Shown: one piece after another, positions 8,558-17,953 of the stretch
How positions within the stretch are numbered: the first letter of the stretch is position 1
Layout: the number at the start of each line of letters is the position of its first letter
From: Microbacterium sp. 5K110
Lineage (GTDB): Bacteria > Actinomycetota > Actinomycetes > Actinomycetales > Microbacteriaceae
Assembly (NCBI RefSeq): GCF_005774735.1
Contig: NZ_VBUM01000013.1
Coordinates: 1-49,886, forward strand
DNA length: 49,886 bases
Direction: 5' to 3'
Program-made: the position numbers and the translations under genes
The notes under the pieces: model-generated
Database searches by the model: none
Seen by the model: only the letters and a program-made list of their open reading frames with translations
What the model was told of the DNA's origin: nothing

Positions 8558-9296
8558 CGTCGACCACCCACTTCTGCGCCGTGCACATCGCCGAATCGTC
8601 GGCGGCCAGCCACAGCACCATGCGTGCCACGTCGGCCGGGTACACCTTGTCCTCCAGGCTCTGGCTGCGCCGGATGTGCTCCTCCGCCTCGGGAGTCACC
8701 CAGTCCCGCACCTGCCGCGACGTCATGACCCAGCCCGGGATGACGCAGTTCACGCGGATGCGATCCGGGCCGAGCTCGCGAGCGAGCGTACGCGTGAGTC
8801 CCTCGATGCCGGCTTTGGCCGTGATGTAGCCGACCAGGTCTTGCAGATCGATGTGCGCGCTGATCGACCCCATGTTGATGATCGAGCCGCCGCCCGCCGC
8901 CCGCATCAGCGGGGCGACGGCCCGCGCGGCGAAGAAGTGGTGCCGGAGGTTCACCGCCTGCCGGTCGTCCCAGTACGCCGCGTCGAGCTCGTCGATCGTG
9001 TGCCGCAGGTCGTGCGCGGCGTTGTTGACGAGGATCTGCACGGGACCCAGTTCGGCGGCGAACCGCGCGATCGCGTCCTCCAGCGCGGGGATGTCGCGCA
9101 CGTCGCACTGGAGGAATCGGGCGGCCTCGCCGAGCTCGGCGGCGAGCGCCTCCGCCGCGGGAACGTCGATGTCGACGAACCCGACACGGGCGCCCTGCGC
9201 GACGAGCTGGCGAACGATCTCCTCGCCGAGACCGGTCGCGCCGCCACTCACGACGGCGACACGTCCCGCCAGGCTCGGGTAGCTCGCGTACGTCAT
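8544..9296 (-). CDS. SDR family oxidoreductase (sugar dehydrogenase candidate)
   Basis: The 250-residue classical short-chain dehydrogenase has the cofactor motif GGATGLG near residue 18, NNAAH, a catalytic GSIS serine and YITAK. The sequence resembles the group that oxidises aldoses or 2-keto-3-deoxy sugar acids. The start MTYASYPSLAG overlaps the ADH stop by 4 bp (ATGA). In context it probably oxidises the pentose or hexose to its lactone, or acts further down the pathway. The substrate cannot be assigned from sequence. Confidence 0.9.
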   Translation of the reverse strand: MTYASYPSLAGRVAVVSGGATGLGEEIVRQLVAQGARVGFVDIDVPAAEALAAELGEAARFLQCDVRDIPALEDAIARFAAELGPVQILVNNAAHDLRHTIDELDAAYWDDRQAVNLRHHFFAARAVAPLMRAAGGGSIINMGSISAHIDLQDLVGYITAKAGIEGLTRTLARELGPDRIRVNCVIPGWVMTSRQVRDWVTPEAEEHIRRSQSLEDKVYPADVARMVLWLAADDSAMCTAQKWVVDGGWL

Positions 9297-10417
9297 GCCG
9301 GAACACCGCCCGGCAGGATCACCGCGCGCCCGACCGCACCCGCAGCGAGCGCGGCGAACGCCTCGTTCACCCCGTCGAGCGGGTAGCGGGTGCCGATGAG
9401 CTCGTCGAGGGGAAGGAGCCCCGCACGGTACAGCTCGAAGATCGCGGGGAGATCCAGCGCCGGAACCGAGGAGCCGTACAGCGACCCGACGATCTTCTTC
9501 TGCCGCTGCACCAGCTCGTTGATCGGCACGTCGAACGTCTGCCCGACGGCGCCGAGCCCGACCGCGACCGCGGTGCCGAGCGGCCGGAGCATCCGCACCG
9601 CGGTGGTGAGGGTCTGCGGGCGGCCGACGGCCTCGATGGCCCACGCCACCCCGCCGGGCGCGATCGCGAGCACGTCATCGACCGGGTCGCCCTCCCCCGC
9701 GAGCACGGTGTGCGTCGCCCCGAGACGGCGGGCGAGCTCGAGCTTGTCCGCGTCGACGTCGACGGCGATGAGGGGGTAGGCGCCGGAGAGCTTCGCGCCC
9801 ATGATGGCCGCGAGCCCCACACCGCCCGCCCCGATCACGACGACCGGGTCGCCCAGGCACCGCCCGATGACGTTGCGTGCGACCCCGACACCGGTGATCA
9901 CGGCGCACCCCGCGATCGCGGCGATCTCGGCCGGGATGTCGTCGGGCACGGGCACGACGCTGCGCTCGTGGACGACGACCCGCTCGGCGAAGCTCGACGC
10001 CCCGAGCAGGTGGTGCACGGGCCCGTCGGTGTCGCTCATGCGCGTGGTGCCGTCGAGCAGGCCACCGGATTGGGCCTGGACCGCACCCATCTCGCACATG
10101 ATGGGGGCGCCGACCATGCACTGGCGGCACCGCCCGCAGTTGGGCCGCCACAGCAGGGCCACCCGGTCACCGACGCGGATCGCGCCGCTCGTGCGCTCGC
10201 CGACCGCCCGCACGCGGCCGGCGCCCTCGTGCCCCGGCACGACGGGGAGCGGGCAGCGCAGCTCTCCCCGGAGGTAGTGGAGGTCGGAGTGGCAGACGCC
10301 CGCCGCCTCGATCTCGACGAGGATCTCCTCCGGACCGGGGTCGGCGAGTTCGATCTGCTCGATCCGCGGGGGTTCGCCGGGCTCTCGCAGCACGGCGGCG
10401 TGGATCAGGGACGACAT
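9293..10417 (-). CDS. Zinc-dependent alcohol dehydrogenase (MDR family)
   Basis: The 374-residue medium-chain dehydrogenase has catalytic-zinc ligands Cys42 and His63/Glu64 (GVCHSD and PGHEGAG). Structural-zinc ligands are at about Cys94, 97, 100 and 108, and the Rossmann motif is IGAGGVGL. It is closest in style to class III or benzyl/aryl alcohol dehydrogenases. Its place between the dehydratase and SDR suggests oxidation of a sugar-derived aldehyde or alcohol, or reduction of glycolaldehyde. It starts 16 bp downstream of the dehydratase stop, with a GGAGCC ribosome binding site. Confidence 0.9.
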   Translation of the reverse strand: MSSLIHAAVLREPGEPPRIEQIELADPGPEEILVEIEAAGVCHSDLHYLRGELRCPLPVVPGHEGAGRVRAVGERTSGAIRVGDRVALLWRPNCGRCRQCMVGAPIMCEMGAVQAQSGGLLDGTTRMSDTDGPVHHLLGASSFAERVVVHERSVVPVPDDIPAEIAAIAGCAVITGVGVARNVIGRCLGDPVVVIGAGGVGLAAIMGAKLSGAYPLIAVDVDADKLELARRLGATHTVLAGEGDPVDDVLAIAPGGVAWAIEAVGRPQTLTTAVRMLRPLGTAVAVGLGAVGQTFDVPINELVQRQKKIVGSLYGSSVPALDLPAIFELYRAGLLPLDELIGTRYPLDGVNEAFAALAAGAVGRAVILPGGVPA

Positions 10418-10433
10418 CGGGGCTCCTTCATGG

Positions 10434-12167
10434 TCAGTGGGACTCGCGCATCACGGCCGGCCCGGTCGCCCCGACGAGGAAGTCGAGGTCGGCGCCGGTG
10501 TCGGCCTGCTGGACGTGGTCGACGTAGAGCTGCTCCCAGCCACGCCGGGGCGCGGCGTACGCCGCGGTCGCCGATGACGCCGGCTCGCGGGTGCGCAACT
10601 CCTCGTCGGAGACCAGCATCCGCAGGCTCCGGCCCGCCACGTCGAGTTCGATCAGGTCACCGGCGCGCACGAGGGCGAGGGGGCCGCCGGCGGCGGCTTC
10701 GGGGGCCACGTGCAGCACGACGGTGCCGTACGCGGTGCCGCTCATGCGGCCGTCGCAGATGCGGACCATGTCGCGCACCCCGCGCTCGAGGAGCTTCCGC
10801 GGAAGGGGCATGTTCGCCACCTCGGGCATCCCGGGGTATCCCCGTGGCCCGCACCCGCGCAGCACGAGCACGGAGTCCTCGTCGACGACGAGGTCGGGGT
10901 CGTCGATGCGGGCCCGCATGTCCTCGACGGAGTCGAACACGACGGCCGGCCCGCGATGCTTCAGCAGCGCCGGAGTGGCCGCGGCGGGCTTGATGATCGC
11001 TCCCGACGGCGCGAGGTTTCCGCGCAGCACCACGATTCCGGCATCCGGCAGCAGCGGTTCCTCCGCCGTGCGGATCACGGTGCGGTCCCAGACCTCGTGC
11101 GCGTCGAGCTCGTCGACGAGCGGACGACCGGCGACGGTGATCGCCGTGGGATCGAGGCGGTCGCGCACCTCCCGGAGGACCGCGAGGTAGCCGCCGGCGC
11201 GGAAGAGGTCTTCCATGAGGTAGGCGCCCGCGGGCTGGAGGTTCACCAGCAGCGGTACGCCCTCGCCGATCGCGTCGAAGTCGTCGAGCGTGAGGTCGAC
11301 GCCCACGCGACCGGCGATCGCGAGCAGGTGCACGACGGCGTTGGTCGATCCACCGATCGCGGCGAGCGCGACGATCGCGTTGTGGAACGACGCCTTCGTC
11401 ATGACATCCGCGGGGGTCAGGCCCTCGCGCGCGAGCTCGACGATGCGGCGGCCGGTCGCGTGCGAGTACTCCAGCAGGCGGCTGTCGGGGGCCGGGATGC
11501 CGGCGATCCCGGGCAGCGTCATGCCCAGGGCCTCGGCCATGAACGCCATCGTCGAGGCGGTGCCCATCGTGTTGCAGTGCCCGCGGCTGCGGATCATCGA
11601 CGACTCCGTCGAGCGGAAGACGTCGCTCGCGAGACCTCCCGCGCGCACCTCTTCGCTGAGCTTCCACACGTCGGTTCCGCACCCGAGGGGCTTTCCGTGG
11701 AACGTGCCGTTGAGCATCGGCCCGCCGGGCACGACGATGGCCGGGATGCCGACGGACGCGGCGGCCATGAGCAGGGCGGGGATGGTCTTGTCGCACCCGC
11801 CGAGCAGCACCACGGCATCCACCGGGTTCGCGCGGAGGAGTTCTTCCGCCGCCATCGCGGCCATGTTGCGCCACAGCATCGCGGTGGTGCGGACGGTCGT
11901 CTCGCCGATCGAGACCATCGGCAGGTTGTAGGGGATGCCGCCGGCCTCGTACACACCGTTCTTGACGCTCTGCGCGACCTCGTCGAGGTGCGCATTGCAC
12001 GGCGTGAGCTCCGACGCGGTGTTGGCGATCGCGATGTTCGGACGCCCGTCGAAGGCGTGATCCGGCACCCCGCGGCGCATCCACGCGCGGTGGAGGTAGG
12101 CGTTGCGGTCGTCGCCGCCGTAGAACTCGGCGCTGCGCCTGCCGCCCTCGGGTGCGTGGTCGGTCAT
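10434..12167 (-). CDS. IlvD/Edd family sugar-acid dehydratase
   Basis: This 577-residue Fe-S dehydratase of the IlvD/Edd family carries cluster-binding cysteines at TPCNAHL (Cys57), GGCDKTIP (Cys125) and GHCNTMGTAS (Cys198). The start MTDHAPEGG overlaps the aldehyde dehydrogenase stop by 4 bp. Linkage to a lactonase and a KGSADH-type enzyme favours an aldonate dehydratase (arabinonate, xylonate or similar) over valine/isoleucine synthesis. It would convert the aldonate to a 2-keto-3-deoxy acid. Confidence 0.9.
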   Translation of the reverse strand: MTDHAPEGGRRSAEFYGGDDRNAYLHRAWMRRGVPDHAFDGRPNIAIANTASELTPCNAHLDEVAQSVKNGVYEAGGIPYNLPMVSIGETTVRTTAMLWRNMAAMAAEELLRANPVDAVVLLGGCDKTIPALLMAAASVGIPAIVVPGGPMLNGTFHGKPLGCGTDVWKLSEEVRAGGLASDVFRSTESSMIRSRGHCNTMGTASTMAFMAEALGMTLPGIAGIPAPDSRLLEYSHATGRRIVELAREGLTPADVMTKASFHNAIVALAAIGGSTNAVVHLLAIAGRVGVDLTLDDFDAIGEGVPLLVNLQPAGAYLMEDLFRAGGYLAVLREVRDRLDPTAITVAGRPLVDELDAHEVWDRTVIRTAEEPLLPDAGIVVLRGNLAPSGAIIKPAAATPALLKHRGPAVVFDSVEDMRARIDDPDLVVDEDSVLVLRGCGPRGYPGMPEVANMPLPRKLLERGVRDMVRICDGRMSGTAYGTVVLHVAPEAAAGGPLALVRAGDLIELDVAGRSLRMLVSDEELRTREPASSATAAYAAPRRGWEQLYVDHVQQADTGADLDFLVGATGPAVMRESH

Positions 12168-13651
12168 GGGGTGGTTCCTCTGTTCGGGGACGGCAGCACG
12201 AGCTCGCCGTCGCGACGGTGCGGGATGCCCGCCAAAGCCTCGTCGCGCAGATCGGCGGGGAGAGTCTCGGACGGCGCCTGCTGGTAGGCGACGGGGCGCA
12301 GGAACCGACGGATCGAGGTGGCTCCCACCGAGGTGGACGTGTTCGTCGTCGCCGGCCAGGGACCCCCGTGGTGCTGACTCCAGGTGACGGCGACGCCCGT
12401 GGGCCAGCCGTCGAAGACGACGCGACCCACGCGCTCTTCCAGGGCCGCGACGACCGCATCGATCGCCTCGCCCGGCTGCGCGTGGAGCGTGCCCGTGAGC
12501 GACCCACCCACGAGGGCGAGAGCCGCGACGACCTCGGCGATCTCGTCGTACTCCACGAGCACCGTGACGGGGCCGAAGCACTCCTCCAGGAGCGCGTCGG
12601 AGCGCTCCACGAACGTGGCGACGTCGGTCGCGACGATCACCGCGTGCACGGGCCCGGACGCCCCGGAGGTCTCGCCCGCGACGACGCGCGCCGCTCCCTC
12701 CTCACGCAGACGATCCACACCGGGCGCGAACGCCGCCGCGATGCGATCGGTGAGCAGGGTGAACTCGGGGCGCTCCGCGACGCGCGCGCGCAGGCGCGGG
12801 TCGTCCGCGACCCCGCGGGGTACGAACACCAGTCCCGGCTTCGTGCAGAACTGTCCCCCGCCGAGGGTGAAGGACGCGACGAGCCCGTCGATGATCGCGT
12901 CGCCACGAGCCGCGACGGCGCCGGGGGTGACGACGACCGGGTTCGTGCTCCCGAGCTCGCCGAAGAACGGGATCGGGTCGGAGCGCCGGGCGATCTCGTC
13001 CATCAACCCCTGTGCCCCCGCGAGCGACCCGGTGAAGGCCGCGGCCCGGACGACCGGTGCCCGCACGAGATCCAGGCCCGCCTGGCGACCCTCGACGAGA
13101 CCGAAAGCTCCCGCCGGCGCACCGGCCGCGGCGAGCGCGTCGGTCACGATCCGCGCGGTCGCCCGCGACAGCTCCGGGTGGCCGGAGTGCCCCTTCACCA
13201 CGACGGGGCATCCCGCCGCGAGGGCCGCGGCGGTGTCGCCGCCGGCGACCGAGAACGCGAACGGGAAGTTCGACGCCGAGAAGACGGCGACCGTCCCGAG
13301 CGGCCTCAAGAAGCGGCGCAACTCCGGACGCGGCGGAACCGCGGCGGGGTCGGCGGCGTCGACGATCGCCTCGAGGTACGAACCCTCCTCGAGCACACCG
13401 GCGAACAGGCGCAGCTGCCCGGTGGTGCGGGCCACCTCGCCGCGCAGGCGCTCAGCGCCCAGGTGCGTCTCGCGGTCGGCGATCTCGACGAGCGCGTCCG
13501 CATCGGCATCCAGAGCCCCCGCGATGGCGCGCAGCCACCCGGCCCGGACCTCGCGGCTCGCGGCGCGGACGGCCGGGGCCGCGCCGGCGGCGAGGGCGAC
13601 GACGTCGCTCACCCCGCCGCCGACGCCTGTTTCTGCTGCCTCACCGGGCAT
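12164..13651 (-). CDS. Aldehyde dehydrogenase, alpha-ketoglutarate semialdehyde type
   Basis: The 495-residue NAD(P)-dependent aldehyde dehydrogenase resembles the alpha-ketoglutaric semialdehyde group. Motifs are FSASNFPFAFSVAGGDTA, VVKGHSGHPELS, FGELGSTNP with general base Glu232 and GGGQFCTKPG with catalytic Cys269. In the Weimberg-type pentose pathway this enzyme makes 2-oxoglutarate. The 2-keto-3-deoxypentonate dehydratase that should precede it is not in the window. The ATG overlaps the GH10 stop by 11 bp. Confidence 0.9.
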   Translation of the reverse strand: MPGEAAETGVGGGVSDVVALAAGAAPAVRAASREVRAGWLRAIAGALDADADALVEIADRETHLGAERLRGEVARTTGQLRLFAGVLEEGSYLEAIVDAADPAAVPPRPELRRFLRPLGTVAVFSASNFPFAFSVAGGDTAAALAAGCPVVVKGHSGHPELSRATARIVTDALAAAGAPAGAFGLVEGRQAGLDLVRAPVVRAAAFTGSLAGAQGLMDEIARRSDPIPFFGELGSTNPVVVTPGAVAARGDAIIDGLVASFTLGGGQFCTKPGLVFVPRGVADDPRLRARVAERPEFTLLTDRIAAAFAPGVDRLREEGAARVVAGETSGASGPVHAVIVATDVATFVERSDALLEECFGPVTVLVEYDEIAEVVAALALVGGSLTGTLHAQPGEAIDAVVAALEERVGRVVFDGWPTGVAVTWSQHHGGPWPATTNTSTSVGATSIRRFLRPVAYQQAPSETLPADLRDEALAGIPHRRDGELVLPSPNRGTTP

Positions 13652-14912
13652 CGGGGTCCACCACGATCTCGATCGGCGTGGAGTCCGACACCTCGACGAC
13701 AGCGGATGCCGCGCCGCTGTCGACGCGGTACCGGCCCGCGAACCCGTCGACGGCGACGATCCCGTCGGCGTCGGCGGTGAGGTCGGTCGACCCCATCCAC
13801 CACTCGCCGCGGATGAGCGCGTGCAGCGCGTCGTAGGCCGGCTTGCGGCTGCCGTCGGCGCGGAGGATTCCGGCGGGAGCGCCGAGCCAGGAACCGTGGT
13901 CGGTGATGCCCCAATAGGTGAGCGACTCGACCGCCGGGTTCGCGAGGACCGTGCGGTAGTGGCGCACGATCTCGTCGGCCTGCCGCGCCTCCCCCTCGGG
14001 GGTGCTCGGCCACTCGTCGACGATGTAGTCGTTGAGGTCGACGATCTCGGGAGGCATGATGTCCCCCGAGAGCAGCGTGGTCTCGGTCATCTGCAGCGGC
14101 AGCCCGAACGCGGCGAAGCGCTCCAGGATCTGCGCGATCTGCTCCTCGCCGCGGAACCCCTGATGCATGTGGGTCTGCACCCCGAGCGCATCGATCTGGA
14201 TGCCGGCATCCAGGCAGTCCGCGATGAGGCGCTCGTAGTCCGCCGACAGGTCGAAGTCGTTGAGCACGAGGCGGGCGTCGGGGTTCGCCTCGCGGGCGGA
14301 CTCGAACGCGAGCTTCACCATCTCGACGCGCCCCTTGGACTGTGCCAAGCGCGTGACGGCGTTCTCTTCGGCGGTGAACACCGGGAGGATCACCGCTTCG
14401 TTGATGGCATCCCACAGGTCGATCACCCCGGCGAAGTTCGCCACGGTCGTGCGGACGCGGTCGCGTAGGACGTCCTCGACCTCGGTGTCGCTCAGGTCGA
14501 GCAGCCACGACGGCGTGAGCGTGTGCCAGACGAGGGGGTGGCCCTTGATCTGGACGTCGCGCGCGGCGAACCACTCGGCGGTGCGCTTCAGGCGGACCTC
14601 GTCGGTCTGCCCCCGCTGGGGCTCGTACCCGCGCCAGTAGAAGGGCAGGGTGACCGCGTTGAAGAGATCGAGGTAGTCGGCGGCCAGGCGTTCGGGGTCC
14701 GGCGAGAGCGCTCCCCCGAAGTGCTCGAGTTCGCGCGCACCCTCGAGATCGGGCGCGCCTCCGATCCACTCGAGGAAGTCGAAACCGATGTTGCCGAACC
14801 CGAAGGCGTGCGCGGTCTGCTCGACCCGCGCCCGGGCGCCCGCAAGGGGACGCCCGGACGGGTCGACGAGACGCACGCGTCCACCGACGCGGCGCTGCGA
14901 GAGATCAGGCAT
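13641..14912 (-). CDS. Glycoside hydrolase family 10 (endo-1,4-beta-xylanase-like), cytoplasmic
   Basis: The 423-residue GH10 enzyme shows the substrate-binding segment GHPLVWHTLTPSW, acid/base Glu172 in WDAINEA and nucleophile Glu277 in QMTETT. An N-terminal stretch (1-30) and a C-terminal tail of about 60 residues look like small beta domains. No signal peptide is present, so it is probably an intracellular xylanase that trims imported xylo-oligosaccharides. The gene overlaps the tautomerase stop by 8 bp and sits inside the sugar operon. Confidence 0.92.
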   Translation of the reverse strand: MPDLSQRRVGGRVRLVDPSGRPLAGARARVEQTAHAFGFGNIGFDFLEWIGGAPDLEGARELEHFGGALSPDPERLAADYLDLFNAVTLPFYWRGYEPQRGQTDEVRLKRTAEWFAARDVQIKGHPLVWHTLTPSWLLDLSDTEVEDVLRDRVRTTVANFAGVIDLWDAINEAVILPVFTAEENAVTRLAQSKGRVEMVKLAFESAREANPDARLVLNDFDLSADYERLIADCLDAGIQIDALGVQTHMHQGFRGEEQIAQILERFAAFGLPLQMTETTLLSGDIMPPEIVDLNDYIVDEWPSTPEGEARQADEIVRHYRTVLANPAVESLTYWGITDHGSWLGAPAGILRADGSRKPAYDALHALIRGEWWMGSTDLTADADGIVAVDGFAGRYRVDSGAASAVVEVSDSTPIEIVVDPDAR

Positions 14913-15285
14913 CGGGCGTGGACTCCCCGCGCGCGCCCGGGTACCAGTCGGGAATCGTGTTCTCGGTCACCGCGATGAAGACGTCGTCGGGCCGCACACC
15001 CTCCGCCTCCAAGCGGCGCGCGACAGCGCGGAACGCCCGAGCCTTGGTCTCGTCGTCGTACATGCTGACCATGAGGATGCGAACGTAGAGGACGTCCCGA
15101 CGCTCGCCGCCGAGGTAGTGGGGGTCGGCGATGATGTGATCCGCGGGCAGCGGGTGGATCACCTGGAAACGGTCCTCGATGTCCATGCCCAGGCCTTCGG
15201 CGAGACCCTGGTGCACGGCCTCGGCATACGCCAGGCGCGTGGCGACGGGGACGGTCTCGGAAACTTCGATCGTGATGAGGGGCAT
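14905..15285 (-). CDS. Tautomerase superfamily protein
   Basis: The start is placed at the ATG giving MPLITIEVSE because tautomerases need Pro at position 1 after Met removal. A longer frame with three extra residues would bury that proline. The 126-residue protein is about twice the length of 4-oxalocrotonate tautomerase and contains HPLPADHIIADPHYLGG and YVRILMVSMYDDETKA. Its ATG overlaps the upstream stop by one base (TGATG). A role in isomerising keto or enol intermediates of sugar-acid breakdown is an inference from context. Confidence 0.82.
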   Translation of the reverse strand: MPLITIEVSETVPVATRLAYAEAVHQGLAEGLGMDIEDRFQVIHPLPADHIIADPHYLGGERRDVLYVRILMVSMYDDETKARAFRAVARRLEAEGVRPDDVFIAVTENTIPDWYPGARGESTPDA

Positions 15286-16358
15286 CAGGCCCACACCTCC
15301 TTGGTGACGCGCACGTCGGCGCGGTTACGAGCGGACTCTTCGATGGCGAGCCCGAGCAGATGGTCCTGGCAGGCGTCCGCCAGGGAGTAGGGGCCCTCGG
15401 CTTCGCCGCGCGCCCAGCGCCCGGTGAGCTCGAGGAACGACGCGACCGCGATGTCGTCCTCCGACAGGCGCGTGCCGACCCAGGGGTTCCGGTAGACGAT
15501 GCGCCCCTCGAACGCGGCCGAGACGACCTCGTTGCCCTCGAGGTTCATGTCGACCCCGGTGCGGCGGTACGTGATGGGCGAGGTCAGCACGCCCTCGCTC
15601 GACAGACGGGTGACGGAGTCGTCGACGATCTCGCCGAGCGATCCGCGGACCACGAGGCGCCGGGCCAGCAGCGGATTCCACCACTGGTTGTCGACGAAGT
15701 CGTACAGCCCCATCCGGCCGTCGCCGAAGTCGATCGTGCCGATCGTCGTCGTGCGCGGCTGCGGCTGCGGGTTCTCGACCCAGCCGTCGAACGTGAGGGG
15801 GTCGGCCAGCGGGGCCGTGAACGTGCGCGCCGAGACGACGGCATCCTCCATGCCCGCACCGAGGTAGGCGCGCATGATCGACGTCGCGTGGTACAGGTGC
15901 GTCGAGGCGACCTCGACCGCGGTCGGCTGGCCGATGGCGCCCGACCGCACGACCTCGAGCCGCGCCGCGTGACCCGGCATGAGCATGTACTGCTCGGCGA
16001 CCTGCACTCGACCGGAGGCACCGACCGCCGCCCACAGCTCGCGCAGCCCGTCCGCCGTCGGAGCCGGCGGGGTCTCGGCCAGGACCTTGGCGCCGCGCTC
16101 GACGAGCTCGGTCACGACACCGGGCATCGACGGCCACGAGACGGAGGCGATCACGAAGTCCGGCTCGAGCGCGAGGATCTCGTCGATCGTGCGGACGACG
16201 GGGATCCCCCACCGCTGAGCCATGCGCTCGGCGGCCTCATCGCTGCGGGCCAGGACGCCGACGGCCTCCAGGCGCTCGGGAGAGGTGGCGGCCATGCGGA
16301 TGTGGAAATCGGACCGCCAGCCGGTGCCGATGACGGCAAATTTCAGGGGAGTGCTCAA
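15285..16358 (-). CDS. Gfo/Idh/MocA family oxidoreductase
   Basis: This 357-residue NAD(P)-dependent dehydrogenase has an N-terminal Rossmann motif AVIGTGWRSDFHIR, an EPDFVIASVSW strand and VLAETPPAP, equivalent to the family's EKP motif with Lys replaced. The C-terminal alpha/beta domain is typical. The start codon is TTG, preceded by an AAGGAC ribosome binding site. Members oxidise or reduce sugars, sugar acids or inositols. The altered EKP motif (Glu-Thr-Pro) is notable because that lysine is usually catalytic, so the reaction may differ. It is translationally coupled to the tautomerase gene. Confidence 0.85.
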   Translation of the reverse strand: MSTPLKFAVIGTGWRSDFHIRMAATSPERLEAVGVLARSDEAAERMAQRWGIPVVRTIDEILALEPDFVIASVSWPSMPGVVTELVERGAKVLAETPPAPTADGLRELWAAVGASGRVQVAEQYMLMPGHAARLEVVRSGAIGQPTAVEVASTHLYHATSIMRAYLGAGMEDAVVSARTFTAPLADPLTFDGWVENPQPQPRTTTIGTIDFGDGRMGLYDFVDNQWWNPLLARRLVVRGSLGEIVDDSVTRLSSEGVLTSPITYRRTGVDMNLEGNEVVSAAFEGRIVYRNPWVGTRLSEDDIAVASFLELTGRWARGEAEGPYSLADACQDHLLGLAIEESARNRADVRVTKEVWA

Positions 16359-16415
16359 AAGAAGTCCTTCTTCTTGGGGGATGAACGAGAGAACGAAATG
16401 GGAACGGGGGAAGGG

Positions 16416-17165
16416 TCAGACCTGGCTCATGCCGCCGTCGACGACGAGGTCGACACCGGCCACGAAGCTCGATTCGGCGCTGGCGAGGAACGCCACGGCC
16501 GCGGCGACCTCGTCCGGACGCCCGATCCGCCGGAGCGGCACCATCTCGGCCACCGCGGCCGCCACGGCCTCGGAGCCTCCGGTGAACTGATCGAAGCCCG
16601 CGGTCGCGGTCGGCCCGGGGCTCACCGAGTTGGCCCGGATGCCGCGCTCCCCCAGCTCCGCCGTCAGCGTGCGGGCGAGCGAACGGACCGCCGCCTTGGT
16701 CGCGTTGTAGACGGCGTGGCCGGGACCGCCGTTGGTGCCCGCGATCGAGGACACCAGCACGATGCGCGCGTGGTCGTTCAGCAGGGGCGAGAACCGCTGG
16801 GCCGTGAAGAACGTCCCTCGGAAGTTGAGGTCGCTGACGTGGTCGAAAGTCGTGGCATCCGTCTCGGCGATCGGGGTCGACGCGACGTCGCGCCCGGCGT
16901 TGGCGACCAGGACGTCGACGCCGCCGCTGCGCTCCCGCGCCGCCGCCGCGAGCTCGTCGAGGCCGTCGAGGCTGCTGGCGTCGGCCTGCAGCACCCGGAC
17001 ACGGTCTCCCCACGCCTCGCGCGCCTCGGCGATGCGCGCCGGGGTGAGCCCGGTCGTGAGGACGTCGGCCCCCTCGGCCACGAAGCGTTCGACGATGGCG
17101 CGACCGATCCCGGACGTCCCGGCCGTGACCACGGCGAACTGCCCCGCGAGCAGCCCGCGCGTCAC
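16416..17165 (-). CDS. SDR family oxidoreductase
   Basis: The 249-residue classical SDR starts at a GTG that overlaps the permease stop by 4 bp (GTGA). It has TAGTSGIG for cofactor binding, NAGRD, an SSIAG serine and YNATK as the catalytic Tyr/Lys pair. It ends with VVDGGMSQV, as is usual in this family. Being between the transporter and the Gfo/Idh/MocA gene, it probably acts on the imported sugar or its acid. It is distinct from the second SDR of the operon at 8.5-9.3 kb. Confidence 0.9.
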   Translation of the reverse strand: MTRGLLAGQFAVVTAGTSGIGRAIVERFVAEGADVLTTGLTPARIAEAREAWGDRVRVLQADASSLDGLDELAAAARERSGGVDVLVANAGRDVASTPIAETDATTFDHVSDLNFRGTFFTAQRFSPLLNDHARIVLVSSIAGTNGGPGHAVYNATKAAVRSLARTLTAELGERGIRANSVSPGPTATAGFDQFTGGSEAVAAAVAEMVPLRRIGRPDEVAAAVAFLASAESSFVAGVDLVVDGGMSQV

Positions 17166-17950
17166 TTGAGCGCTCCCGCCGCGAGGCCACGCTCGAAGGA
17201 GCGCTGGAGGAGCAGGTAGGCCGCGATCACCGGCACGGCCGTGATGACCGCCGCCGCCAGGACGCCCGTCTGGTCGTTGGTGTACTGGCTCATGAAGAAG
17301 GTCGGAAGCAACGTCACCACCTGCTTGTTCGGGTCGTTCAGCATCAGCAGGGGCAGCAGGTACGCGTTCCAGCTGTTGATGAGTGTCAGCACGACGATGG
17401 CGCCGGCGATCGGGCGGGTGAGGGGGAGAACGATGTGCCAGAACACCCGCACGATGTTCGCGCCGTCGATGCGGCCCGCCTCCATCAGCTCGGTCGGGAT
17501 GCCATTGAAGAAGCTGCGCGCGAGGAGCACCGTGAAGGGCACCTGCAGGGCCGCGAGCGGCAGGATCACGGCGATGAGCTCGTTGTACATGTCGAACTTT
17601 GATGCGGTGACGAACAGCGGCGTCAGAAGGACCGCCTCGGGCATCGTCAGCGCGACGAGAAGGAGCCAGAACCAGATCTCCTTGCCGGCGATCCGCAGCT
17701 TCGCGAAGCCGAACGCGGCGAGCATCGTGCACACGTAGACGAGAACGATCGTCGAGGCGGCGATGATGATGCTGTTCAGGAAGTAGACGTGGACGATGCC
17801 GGTGGCGAAGACCTTGGCGTAGTTGCCGAAGCCCTGGCCGGCGAGCGACCCCTGCACCATCGCGATGAGCGGGAACAGATACGGCAGCACGATCAGTGTC
17901 GCGAGGAGCTGCAGGCCCCAGCGCGAGGATCGGGAGCGGATGTCGAACAT
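17162..17950 (-). CDS. Carbohydrate ABC transporter permease (MalG-type)
   Basis: The 262-residue integral membrane protein of the CUT1 MalG family is predicted to have six transmembrane helices. The EAA loop that contacts the ATPase is at EAGRIDGANIVRVFWHIVLP, about residues 160-180. It pairs with the MalF-type permease upstream, separated by 3 bp. No ATP-binding subunit is encoded nearby. Actinobacterial CUT1 systems commonly share an MsiK-type ATPase encoded elsewhere. Confidence 0.93.
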   Translation of the reverse strand: MFDIRSRSSRWGLQLLATLIVLPYLFPLIAMVQGSLAGQGFGNYAKVFATGIVHVYFLNSIIIAASTIVLVYVCTMLAAFGFAKLRIAGKEIWFWLLLVALTMPEAVLLTPLFVTASKFDMYNELIAVILPLAALQVPFTVLLARSFFNGIPTELMEAGRIDGANIVRVFWHIVLPLTRPIAGAIVVLTLINSWNAYLLPLLMLNDPNKQVVTLLPTFFMSQYTNDQTGVLAAAVITAVPVIAAYLLLQRSFERGLAAGALK

Positions 17951-17953
17951 GGA

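Noticed and set aside
12152..13780. 542-residue plus-strand frame across the aldehyde dehydrogenase gene
   Set aside because: No recognisable domain; the minus-strand gene contains the catalytic Cys and Glu in proper context.
15360..17219. 619-residue plus-strand frame across the Gfo/Idh/MocA and SDR genes
   Set aside because: Antisense to two well-supported genes, Arg/Asp-rich composition.
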